DNA from: Gymnogyps californianus
Taxonomy: Eukaryota; Chordata; Aves; Accipitriformes; Cathartidae
Length of the DNA stretch: 64,000 bases
Direction: 5' to 3'
Assembly: GCF_018139145.2 (NCBI RefSeq)
Contig: NC_059482.1
Span: forward strand, 6,646,294-6,710,293
Notes under the pieces: model-generated
Databases searched by the model: none
What the model saw: the letters and a program-made list of their open reading frames with translations, nothing else
Told to the model about the DNA's origin: nothing
Shown: positions 38,430 through 48,285 of the stretch, one piece after another
Numbering within the stretch: position 1 is the stretch's first letter
Layout: each line of letters begins with the position of its first letter
Translations under genes and position numbers: made by a program

Positions 38430-39535
38430 GACATGGTAGCACATACTTAATAACCAATTAAAGCCAAGATTTATTGGGAGCTAAATTACATTTGTATTAT
38501 AAATAGAACTAGAATATACTGTTACAGAACAAAAGCAAAACATCTTAGCATTTAATATTGTAAAAGACAAAGTAATCTAATGGACCCTAAATGTTAATGG
38601 GTGTAAAGATTTACACTTTAATTGCATTTTTAAGTCATCTTATTTTACAGTGCTCTTTTTTCTATGTACATAGAAATCAACAATGTACTGCAACATTATA
38701 CTTAGTAGTGGCAAGACTGACTTAAGGAAACCTGTTATTATAGGCAAGATCAGTTTATTACTTATAAATCCTCGCAAACATTTAACTGAAATGAGCAGTG
38801 GACTTTCACTGACCTTGGCTGTATGTATGTGAGACCTTCATAGCAAATTAAGCTGGTGAAAAGTGTGTGTGTGGGAAGCCAAGAAGGGAGGGAGTGGTAA
38901 CAAGACAATTTCTATTTGTAAAGCCAACAAATAAACTATATTAGATTTAGGGATTTGCTTTATGGCAGGGAAAAAAAACCCTAGCAAATGATGAAACATG
39001 AAATTACATCTGATGAAATTATCAACTAAAAATATTGTATTTATTAAAGTATTATCAGCTATAATCCAACTTTGGGACGATATCTAAGGTTGGCATTTTA
39101 GGGCCTGCTTTCATAGCATATTGAAATGTTACAAACTTCCCAGAAACTGATTCCTGTGCTCATAAAATTTCTCTTCCAGTTTGTGTTACCGCTTCAATAT
39201 TCATAAGCTGAGTTACAGTTATAGATGAATCTAACTCATATTACATTTGAAAAAATAAATGTGCACTAAAAGTAATTAAAGCATGTTGGTTCATGAATAA
39301 TACACCATTTTACTACTATTTGCAGAGTATAATGAGACAAGCTACTAAATTGACAATGAATGCTCTATTATGTGATTGCCAACTGTTTTATAAGATATTG
39401 AACAGATTCATTTATTCTATCATCATGTGCATTATCAAGCTATTGCTTTTTAATAAATTAATTTCTCCTATGTCTCCAGAGCCTTACTTTGAAATCAGGC
39501 TGAAGGCATAAATGAAATTAATTTTGTGGTCTGAG
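38430..39535. promoter_or_regulatory. AT-rich block, possible conserved non-coding DNA
   Basis: About 1.1 kb of high-AT, repeat-poor DNA with frequent homeodomain cores and balanced complexity (for example 'taataaccaattaaagccaa' near 38449, 'cctaaatgttaatgg' near 38586, 'aaagtaattaaagcatg' near 39270). It is bounded on the right by a sharp change to CpG-rich DNA at 39567. Function is inferred only. Confidence 0.3.
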
Positions 39536-39566
39536 TTTAACTACCAGTGCCGGGTGACTTACAAAT

Positions 39567-39672
39567 ACCGCGTCGCAGTTGGCAGCCGCCGCAGAAGGGG
39601 ATTTCTGCCGGGTGGCCGCAGCAGCGGCGCGCTGGCCCCGGCGGAGGGGCTTAATTGCGATGGCGAAGGATG
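39567..39672. promoter_or_regulatory. Small CpG-dense patch
   Basis: About 14 CpG dinucleotides in roughly 105 bases (for example 'taccgcgtcgcag', 'gcagccgccgcag', 'gcagcagcggcgcgctgg'), in sharp contrast to the AT-rich DNA on its left. It could mark an unannotated promoter or a methylation-protected enhancer. It is shorter than a standard CpG island. Confidence 0.45.
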
Positions 39673-39799
39673 CCTTTCAATAGCCAGCTGACAGAAAGAG
39701 TTGCCCCTGCAGGGCAGGGCTCTCTGACAGCTCTTGTTTATCAGGGGCTCTCCTTGCCAGTCATCCCCCTTTCCCTGCCCTTCACCCCCACCCACTAAC

Positions 39800-40210
39800 A
39801 CACCGTAAATTGACCCTTTAATTGTTTAGCAGCCTAAACCTGGTGACACCATTCATTGACTGTAAAGCAGCGCTTAATCCCTGGTTGGGTGATAGTGTCA
39901 TTAGGAAAGTAATGTGATTGCGGGGCCGAATCTCCCATCTCGGCTGCGTGCTGTGTTGGAGGAGAGGATTATCTGTGAGCCCTCGGCTGGGGCTGAAACG
40001 ACACATAACGTCCATACAGCCCCGATGCTGCAGAGCTATTTTGCTCGATGGTAAACAACTTCTAATTGCAGCTGTTGACAGGACTCACTGTGTTATAACT
40101 AACCTTGCTGCAATGTTATTATTTCTGAAGGGAGCCTTTCTCCATATTTTTAACAATAAGGCTGACAGGTGTCATATTAAAAACAGGGCTTAATTCTAAT
40201 GCAACTATTC
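39800..40210. promoter_or_regulatory. Candidate developmental enhancer between CpG patches
   Basis: This repeat-free segment carries clustered transcription-factor-like motifs. They include a FOX-type GTAAACAA near 40050, a homeodomain 'ctaattgcagctg' with an adjacent CAGCTG E-box near 40060-40073, a SOX-type AACAAT near 40153, and an inverted MEIS/TGIF-type pair TGACA-gg-TGTCA at 40163-40174. Several TAAT cores ('ccctttaattgtttagcag' near 39815, 'cgcttaatccc' near 39872) are also present. The call rests on motif clustering. Target MAF is an inference from the expected neighbour. Confidence 0.4.
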
Positions 40211-40492
40211 CCACTCGCCCTTCCCTTTTCATTTTTGTGCCTCTGTAATGCATGAATTTCTCCTGCTCATAAAGATTAAAGGAACAGCTTTGCTGGAAGG
40301 AAAATACTTCTGGTTTGTTTGTAGTCCAGGTACATTCGAGATGGTCTCAGTACCGGCTCCCTTTCTCCTCTTTTCTCCAGCCACGCTGGCTCAATGCTTG
40401 GAGGGAAAGAGAGGGAGAGAAATAAAGCCTTCCCTGGGATGAGAGGTAATTCAGGATCCATTGAAGCGAAATTTCAGGCTTCTTTTGAACTG

Positions 40493-40532
40493 TGACCCGC
40501 GGCCGCCGGCCGGGCGCTCCGTGGGCTGCGCA
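40493..40532. promoter_or_regulatory. Second CpG-dense patch
   Basis: A run of CpG-containing sequence (gacccgcggccgccggccg followed by ggcgctccgtgggctgcgc) including a NotI-type GCGGCCGC site. It lies about 0.9 kb from the first CpG patch. The two bracket the motif-rich segment between them. Confidence 0.4.
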
Positions 40533-43500
40533 GCCTGTGATGCATTGCTGACTGCTGTCCACCAGAGACCGAGCCCAGGCCAGCAGTTCACTTACAAGTT
40601 TACACTGGATTTAAGTCAAAATGCTAAAACGCTGGTGTTCAATCACTGCTAACTGTGCGCTCGGCAGACAGCTCCCAGCAGACTCTGTGCTTGTAAAATC
40701 CAATACGCCACATAAAGTAAGGGTTTATGGAGGTGCAAGGGGTTTAGAAGACATTTTTTTTCCCCTTCCCTCCTGCTTGGTTTCTTGTGAGGCTGCTTTT
40801 CAGGCGCTGGGACGGCTTCAGCTGCGTCCCGCACATAAACCAGGCAGCAGCACAAAGCGCAGAGGGCTGCGTACAGAAAGGCACTACCCATTTCCATAAC
40901 CTTTCCCCATCTCTCCTGCCCTTCCTCTCAGGCTGCCTGCAAAAGGCAAAGTCCATTTTAAGGCCATTAGTTACATGTTGATGTGATGATCAGAGTCGGG
41001 ACTGGTGCGGCTCCCATGCACTCGCTTTCTCTCTCCTCCCTTTGCAAAAAGCTGGCACGTTTCACGCCCGCAAGCATCACACGCATTTCTCAATCCCCGC
41101 TAAGAATATTACAGAGCTGCTCAAACCGCCGCTGTTAAAGGCTAACGCCAGCTCAAGGAAAAGGGTGCCTGCTTTGCCAGGAGGGATCGTGTAAATCCAA
41201 TGTACAAAGCCCCTAATTTAGACTGTGCTCACATATCCGCAGGCACTGCACCAGACCTGCGTAAGGTTTCCATATGAACAATGTGCACGGTGCAGACTTC
41301 AGTCCCAAAGCGTTGGCTAATGTTCAGTTTTTATAACAGTTCTTTTAAAAGAGTAAAGACAACCAGCCGAAATAGTCTCACCAGGCATTTGATGATCTGT
41401 TCTGTACCCCCTTAAGGTAGATGATTTTCTGGGACTCAAAAAAATATATATTATTTCTTCCTCTTTTTTTTTTTTGCATAAGCAACTGCCCAGCAAATTG
41501 ATAAGAGTCCTTTTTAATTAGATAGTGAAGTTGTATGGGTAATGTTCCATATAAAAGGTCTATAAAACACAGCAGAATTAATAAAATGACTGCTTCTCAT
41601 TTAATTCAGGTCTTCCAAAGGGATCCGTATGTCTTGCTTTGGTCTGTTTGTAGTACTTCTCTCCACCAACCAGCCATGAATTGATTAAAATCACATTCCT
41701 CACTTAAAACTGGAGCCCAGTTGGTAAGAGATACTGGATAATAATTAAGGTCTGTGCACAGACACGTGAACCCCCATTAAAAAAAATACCAAAAGGAATC
41801 ATTGTGCATCGCTTGGATTATATGCAAACACAGCTCATGTTGACAGCTACCTCTGGATGACTCCATCAGTACACACTTTATCTCCAGCTGTCCAAGTAAT
41901 TTTCCCAGGATTTCGCCCCTCTTTTTCACTCCTCTCCACACAGATGGATTAGAGCAACAAACGGTTTACATGCTGCACATCATTAGCTATCCTCCCTCAC
42001 TACCCAGCAGATAACAACTGGGCTCTATCATCAGGACATTCATAACACCTTGACACTTTTACAACTATGCTGTTCTCTGCCAGAGCAATCTTCTCTTTTA
42101 AAGCATGAAGCTAATTCACGAAACACCCGTTGGAAAGTACTCTGCAAATGCAACAGGGGTGGGGGAGAGAAGAAAAAGCACAGCCCAGAAAAGGCATCTA
42201 GTAAATAACATAGTTAACACTGTTTAAAAAAAAAAAATCAAAAGAAAAGCAGCGCATTCTTTCTCTCCAAGATACCTCTCTATTTTCCCATTGCCTCCAT
42301 CCCACAGTGAAGGACGTCAGCAAACAGCCACTCATCTGTCTGCTGTATTTCAATGCTTCCATCGCCGTGTCATCCAGGCACCTTCAGCGCCTGGCGTCAG
42401 CGTGGCTCTCTGTGATTGCAGGCTGAAGCACGCAGACGGTTCGGCTGCGAGGGTCCCCGTTCGGGTGCTGTGCTCCTGGCGATGGCTTGGCTGCTTCCCC
42501 TGGGGACGGGGATGGGTTTCACTAAGGAACCTCTTTGCAAAGAGAACGGTTGAAGGCTTCAGTCAGTAGTGTGTTTGCTGTTGGGTATTACCAATGGCTA
42601 TTCTGGTTTTCCTAAACTGCCTGCAGTCTCGGGGCATCTTGACTTGAAAAGATTTGTTAATAAAATAATGTATTCCCTGCATATCTTGGGATCCTGCTTC
42701 AGAGACCATGCATGCTCAGACATGGGCTTACATTCAGAATAAAATACAAGCCTACATCAGCCACTATGGATGGAAAGAAATACATTTTAGCAGCATTTTC
42801 CAAGCTTCTCAGCATGCCCCCCTGCCGCCCCAACCATACATTTTAATGTATAGTACACGCTTGTTTAAAAAAGAAATACATACGGAGAAAGAGTAATTAC
42901 CGTAGCTTAAATTCAGCCTGATAAGAAGGGCTTGCACAGTCTGAGCAGCTGTTCCACTGCCAGTCAGATTATGAAAATATAATCCTAGAGAACCTTGTCA
43001 AGATAAATACAGAGCATGAAATGTATAGGCAATTTTTCCCCAGCCACATATAATGATCAATTCCAAAGCCACAAGTGATACCAAAGGACAAAATAAGATC
43101 TGTCTAGACTTTCTCACTTACAAAATATTGATCATTCCAATGGTAAACTGGTTAGTATAAGTGTGTTTGGCTTGAAAGGTCATGAGCTTAACACCTGACA
43201 AGGAGTTATTCAACCTTGATATAAGTCAAATTATTGCAGTGTTGCTGGAAAGACTTTCTCTAATAAAAATCCCTACCTGGTCTGAGAATATCTGAAATTT
43301 GTCTTCCAGATGTCAAAAGAAAAAGCGGGGTGGGGAAGCCAAGACTTGGCATGGGTTTCTGCTGGTTCACCTCTATCTGATTTTGCGAGTAGAGGTCTCA
43401 GCAGTCAGTTACTTTCTGGGCAGACCATGGGCAACATCTGCTGCACGGACAGCAGCGGAAGCTGTCACTGATTGAAATGGCACCTCCATTCCCCTAAGAG

Positions 43501-44360
43501 CTTCTGGTGGCTCTTCGTTCCCAGCAAGGGAGTTTGCTCGCTCACCTACCTGGACTTGCAGATCCAGGGCACCCATATAGGGGCAAAAAATCACCATTAA
43601 AATGGGAAATGTTGACTTTGGAAGGGAAGCAGAAGGGAAAGGGTCAAGCAACGCCCTTCAGCATGTGGGTGGGAAATGCTCTGCGGCATTGCCTTCCAAC
43701 ACCTCCCCTTCAGAAAGTCCTGTGGGGCTTGAGCGGTGCATCAGAGACACAGTCCTTACCCAGCCTCCTCCTTTTTTATGGGGATAACTAGCAAGTGCTT
43801 ACAAGGACTATTAGGAGCTTGATGTAAGTTTGCTGGATCTTTTCCAAGAACTATAAATACCTGATCTATTTTGCTTTATTCAGTTCTTTTTGTTTTGCTG
43901 ATATGATACTAGTTAAGGTTAATGGGGTTTGCTTTAATATTAGACACAGGATCACTTAACTACCTTTAATGAACACTGGAGTCAATGCATTGTGGAGTAA
44001 TTCACACAGACACTGCCTCAGGTAAATCAACCAGAAAAATGTAAGCCAGTCAAACAAATAAATCTGACCAGCTGTAAATGTGCCAGATTTTACACCAAAA
44101 TATATTTGAAAGCCAATGACTTAGGCACATCTAGGATATTAAAATGGAGGGTTTGGAGTCTGTTTCTTTTCAATTGCTTTTCCTTTTTAATGTCCCCTGC
44201 ACATCCCTCCCATGCCGAAACCAAGCTGAGAGTGCAAGAAAAATTATTTTCACCAGTGTTTCTAATAGAAGCAAATGCTCTGCAGCTTTGTGCCATTTTT
44301 TTATTTGGAATGAAAATGGAAAAAAAAAAAAAGCTTTTTTATGCTGGCTATCTCAACACA
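40533..44360. other. Intergenic, no gene seen
   Basis: Repeat-poor DNA of mixed composition. 41200-42100 contains further AT-rich, motif-containing stretches (for example 'ggataataattaagg' near 41736 and 'catcattagctatcc' near 41978), plus a T13 run near 41465. Open frames of 60-100 codons occur on both strands (40621-40899, 43507-43791) without domain resemblance. Confidence 0.5.
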
Positions 44361-44490
44361 GGAGAGAGAGACAAAGAGGAGGACAGAGAGAGGGAGAGGA
44401 AAAATTGAGAGAAAGAAAGAGGAGAGAGAAAAAGAGAATGAAAGAAGGAGAAAGAGAGAAAGAAAAAGTAAGAAAGAAAGAAAGAGAGAG
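44361..44490 (+). repeat. Long polypurine (GA/GAAA) tract
   Basis: Of 130 consecutive bases only about 6 are pyrimidines. The tract is made of interrupted GA, GAAA and GGAGA units. It explains the charged E/R/K open frames on the plus strand and the L/S/F frame on the minus strand here, which are low-complexity artefacts. Such tracts can form triplex (H-DNA) structures. It lies about 2.7 kb past the WWOX stop codon, beyond the candidate polyadenylation sites. Confidence 0.95.
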
Positions 44491-46566
44491 CAAGTCATTT
44501 TGTCTGAGTTGGAGAAAATTGTGACAGTGAAATTCAAGACAGGATAATACAGTAGTGTCAATAAATATTTATTAACCAGAAATAGGAACCAGAGGAACCC
44601 GACCAACTCAATGAAGTTAGGGGGTAGTTTACTTCATACTAATGCAAAACTATGCTAACATTAAAAATGCTTTTACCTCGTAACACTGAAATAGTGAACC
44701 AGGTATGGAGGAAAAACACCTCCCAGATATTCTTTGAAGGAAGGCAGGCAATCTCTTTAAGTACTGAATTCTCATAAAAGCATGCAATATTTCAGCAATA
44801 AGGAATGACAGGGTGTTCATTATCGGTTATTAATGTTTGCCTAAATGGAGCATAAGGCCCAGGCCTTCAGGGGAGTGCAGAGCTCCCAGCATTGCTTAAT
44901 TACTGCCTCTTCTTAACCCAGCAATGCCAAGCTCTGATGCAAAGCTCTGCTGTCATAGACTGGCTGTATTATTATATGAGAGTAATTCTGTTTGGCTGTG
45001 AAAAGGAAAAATAATGCATTTGTGAAAGCTATTGCACAGGTGACAGAAGTTAATCAGTTTTTCTCCCCAGATAAACTCCAGACAATACAAGGAATTTGAC
45101 TGTAACCATCGCCTCAACTTGCAACCACTTTGACCCACGCCACTAGTTTTCAGACATTACACTATTCCAGCATCTGGTCCGTGCAGCACAGGCTGGACAA
45201 AACTTCTAGGAGACAAGAGGTTTTTTTCTTTTTTTTTTTTTCCAAAAAGGCTGAAAAGAGGTGTTGTTCTTTCTAGAATAGCCCCTTTTATTTCTTTATT
45301 CCACCAAATGTTTCAGTGCAGGAGCAAGCTCATTAGGATGTGCTGGCCTTGGGGAAGGGGCTTGCTGCAGATAGTAGAGGAAGACACGCGGGCAGGATTG
45401 CTTATTTACTGAAGGTTGTTGCTACAGGTGGCGCAGCAGGTATAAGCAAGGCCATATATCCTTTACTGCTGCTTTAGGAAAGACTGTGGCATCAGGTAAG
45501 GAAGTGGCCAAGTAGGGAGCAGCTGAGGCTGCACTCGGGCAGAAGCTTGAAGGAAGCCAAGGGCTTTGGGGAAAAGAAAAAGCCCTCATTTTCTCTGTAT
45601 AAAGCCAGGTCAGCTAATTCATCCTAGATCTGAGGGCAGTGGCTCCCAGGTTCCCCCTGTCCACTCAGAAGAAATTTAATTTCACAGATTGAGACTTTAC
45701 TTACAGATATTTCAACCCTTATGCACAGAGGAGACTGAATGCCACCTACCTGACAAGAGCTTGCACGAAACTATAATTAGCAACAAACTCATAAAGAGTC
45801 AAACCAAATTGTAATATATGACTGAAAGGTATAGCTGTTACACTGCAATATCATAATTCCTTACATAAGTGTGGTGGGTTTTTTGATGGGAGGATGCTAT
45901 GGCTACTTCTTCCAGGTGAATGAGTGCCTTGACTTTAACACCTATTCAACAACTAATCAAATGCATTATGATTGCAGACAAGAAAAATCATGGAAGGCAG
46001 ACTGTTAGCAATAAATCATAAATAATAAGGGGATCAAATAAGCTTCTATTAACAATGTGTCCTTCTATTTATTTGTTTATATTCTGTCTACAGAAAATGT
46101 GATGCTGGACTGGGGATGGCTTAGGACAACCTTCTGGCGTGAAGACAGCTACAAAGCACAAAATACAAAAAATGAACTCAGAAAGAAACAAGAAAAAAAC
46201 AGCGTTTTCTTGGCATCAACAAGAAGCTCTTTATTTTTCCTCAATTTTTCTTTTCTAAAAAAAAAAAATGGAACTAAGACATTTACAGAAATGAGACAAA
46301 CTCTCTTCAGGTGACAGTATTCAAGCAAGCATGTTGTTTTATTGAATTTAAATCGAAAGGAAAAAAAGAGAGATTTGGAATGGGATACAGTATCAGGAGA
46401 ACTGAGAAACTGTGAACTTTCAAAGAAAAAAAACTCCTTAAAACTGTGAACTGAGAAATGGATGGAAATACCATTTAAACCCCTGATTACGCTCTGTGTG
46501 TTCTTAAGGAGACAACATCATCTTTGCTAACTTGATGGTATTTAAGGAATGGTTTACAACGTATCT
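44491..46566. other. Intergenic, immediately downstream of WWOX
   Basis: No gene was seen. 44815-44960 is a repeat-free, motif-containing stretch ('tcggttattaatgtttgcc', 'gcttaattactgcc') that may be conserved. A T-rich run occurs at 45221-45241 and an A-run near 46258-46268. Some of this could belong to a longer WWOX 3' UTR, since additional minus-strand AATAAA hexamers occur near 46334, 46230 and 46070. Confidence 0.45.
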
Positions 46567-47210
46567 TTTATTATAATCTTTTAAGAAAAAACCAGAAATA
46601 TTTAATTAGCTGTGACTTTACCATTTCTGTTCAGATGTCTTCTTGCACCTTCTTTTTCTAGACAGCGCAGATGTATTTGCAGCCAGCAGTCAAGGGCAGG
46701 AAAGATTTCTTTCCTTAATAATCTTTTTATTTGCCACACCCAATAAAATCCTTGTAGGGAAAAAGAATCAACACAACTACCACCTCCCAATCCATACCTA
46801 AAGCCTAACAGACAGTAATTATCAAAATAAAGAGGAAATCCCGTATTGGGCTACATACCTACCCATTAATCAAAACAACAGAAAATATCTGCAGCATTGC
46901 TTTTCTAAAATAAGACAAAAGATGCCTCCTTGGGTTACACTTTGAACAGGCTATAATCAAAAGAAAGAGAACCAAGACTAACTAAGCCCCAGGAAGCCGC
47001 ATTGTCCCTTTAACCCGCAGTATTCCCCATTTCCCATTAGTACTTAACATTTTTCACTATGTTGTGACTGCTATTATTTCATTTAACACTGGTTAATCTG
47101 TATCTGAGGTATATGGAAACCCTCTAGATGATAAGATTGGACAGGTTCCAGTGTTGGCAGTTTTCAGTGTGCACACACTCGTGTGTTTTGATCCTTCCAG
47201 GAGCTCCCTG
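46567..47210 (-). other. WWOX: WWOX 3' UTR (proximal part; end uncertain)
   Basis: This is the minus-strand sequence directly after the WWOX stop codon. No polyadenylation hexamer is seen in the first 480 bases. The first AATAAA on the minus strand is at 46731-46726. It is followed by an ATTAAA variant at 46606-46601 and another AATAAA at 46572-46567. I placed the left boundary at the third candidate. The true cleavage site may be nearer or farther and cannot be decided without transcript data. A short alternating CACACGAGTGTGTGC-type palindromic patch lies near 47170-47186. No coding potential was recognised. Confidence 0.6.
46726..46731 (-). promoter_or_regulatory. WWOX: Candidate WWOX polyadenylation signal AATAAA
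   Basis: This is the first canonical AATAAA downstream of the WWOX stop, about 480 bases into the 3' UTR. The sequence after it on the minus strand is only weakly GU-rich, so it may not be the main site. Alternatives are ATTAAA at 46601-46606 and AATAAA at 46567-46572. Confidence 0.4.
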
Positions 47211-47399
47211 TTATTTGGACTGCCTGCCAATTCGTTCTTGGATCAGCCTCTCGCTCAGCTCCCACAGGGCCGTGGCCGTCGCTTCGCCCTGCGCCTCCTG
47301 CGACGGCAGGCAGCGGCAGCAGTTGTTGAAGTACATCCCTCCCAGGCCCTCCAGCTCCGCAGCCGTGGCACAGTAGACAGTTGTGGCAGCTCCTTGTTG
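47211..47399 (-). CDS. WWOX: Last coding exon of WWOX (C-terminal 62 residues plus stop)
   Basis: WWOX is a tumour-suppressor-type protein with two N-terminal WW domains that bind proline-rich partners and a C-terminal short-chain dehydrogenase/reductase domain. This exon encodes only the extreme C-terminus after the main SDR fold. On the minus strand the frame runs from CAA at 47399 (after an AG acceptor at 47401-47400) to TAA at 47213-47211. It starts [10 protein letters not shown], passes through [13 protein letters not shown] and ends in [18 protein letters not shown]. Its length matches human exon 9 as I recall it (residues 353-414 of 414), with no gap and about 49 of 62 residues identical from memory. 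The exon begins in phase 0, as in the human gene. Third positions are GC-rich and CpG-rich, unlike the flanking AT-rich DNA. The other eight exons lie beyond the right edge, so the gene is partial because of the window. No frameshift or stop interrupts the exon. Confidence 0.97.
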   Translation of the reverse strand, partial: QQGAATTVYCATAAELEGLGGMYFNNCCRCLPSQEAQGEATATALWELSERLIQERIGRQSK

Positions 47400-47440
47400 C
47401 TGGAATTTAAAAAAAAAAAAAAAAAAAAGAGAGAAAAACC
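47400..47440 (-). promoter_or_regulatory. WWOX: WWOX last-intron 3' splice acceptor with T20 polypyrimidine tract
   Basis: Read on the minus strand, the exon is preceded by AAATTCCAG, which is preceded by an uninterrupted run of 20 T (plus-strand A at 47409-47428) and then pyrimidine-rich CTCTC. The AG is at 47401-47400. The polypyrimidine tract is therefore a mononucleotide microsatellite, an unusually simple form of this signal. The exon reading frame confirms the acceptor position. Confidence 0.92.
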
Positions 47441-48254
47441 CTATATAAATATATATACAGATTTTTTATCATTGTAATTTTGACTGCAGTCCTTTGAAGC
47501 TGAGTCTTATGAAAGCATCGGTGAAAAGCATCGCGGCTGACAGGGTAACCCGCCCGGTGACAAGGCTGAAACCCTGCTGAAGGTGCTGCCTGCCTGCCTG
47601 CCGGCCACTTATTTGCAGAACACCTTAGCGAGGACATTTTTTCTTTTTCTTTCCTCTATAGAGCAAAAGAAAAGAAAAAGGCAATCCTGAACCACAGCCC
47701 TGGTTTCGGGTCTTTTGCCCCTTTTCAATAAAAACCTGGATCGGCAGCAGGGAGCGTCTGGCCTGACGCAGAGGGGCAGGCTCTGCCCAGGCGGTGTTTG
47801 AAACCAGAACAGTTGAGCCGGATTTCAAAGCAGCGCCTCAAAGCTTCCTGGTTTCCCTCTGCAACACAGAAAGCACTCACCATACACCTTGGGCACCCCC
47901 GCTTCCTAAGCCTGACCAGCAATGCAGGCTGATATAGGTATTTTGTTTGTTTGGGTTTTTTAAACCTCTTGTACAAAATTAACCTGGGCACTCCAATTAA
48001 GAACCATCATGTAAAGTGCAATCGGGATTGGTGCCAAACCTGCCCATATATCTTTGATCAACAGTTTCACTGTGGCAGTTGTCACCGCTGCCTTGTAAGA
48101 ATGTTTATCTGCTGCAGGCAGAGAGAGGTTCTGATTTTGCAGAGACGCAAGGCTTTCCAGTGGGTTTTTTTGTTCTGTAACAACCATTTCTCATGTCTTA
48201 TAATGCTTTAAGAAATGGAGCGTGTAGATTAGAGGCTTTTGTAGATCAGGAGGG

Positions 48255-48285
48255 TTTTTTCTTTTTCTTCCTTTCTTTTTCTTTT
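48255..48285 (+). repeat. Polypyrimidine (T/C) low-complexity tract
   Basis: About 30 bases of T with interspersed C inside the WWOX intron. On the minus (sense) strand it is a purine tract, so it is not a splice acceptor for WWOX. Confidence 0.8.

Larger units (their letters stand above)
30481..39539. other. Intergenic, AT-rich in its second half, no gene seen
   Basis: 30490-30760 is GC-rich with moderate CpG and overlapping open frames on both strands, with no known domain. The region also holds a 17-bp tandem duplication (34067-34100), a compound microsatellite (35782-35866), TA-rich DNA (33387-33427) and a long AT-rich stretch (38430-39530) that may include conserved elements. A gcggcc-free GC patch lies at 32340-32480. 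No exon was recognised. Confidence 0.5.

Noticed and set aside
44144..44606. Highly charged and hydrophobic open frames on opposite strands
   Set aside because: They are direct translations of the polypurine tract (E/R/K on plus, L/S/F on minus) and are low-complexity artefacts.
1..46500. Search for the MAF coding sequence
   Set aside because: A MAF coding exon would be a long GC-rich frame with a basic-leucine-zipper end and histidine/glycine runs; nothing like it is present, so MAF must lie outside the window.
47151..47477. 108-codon and 82-codon plus-strand open frames over the WWOX exon
   Set aside because: Shadows of the true minus-strand exon; the 108-codon frame runs into poly-lysine from the A20 run.
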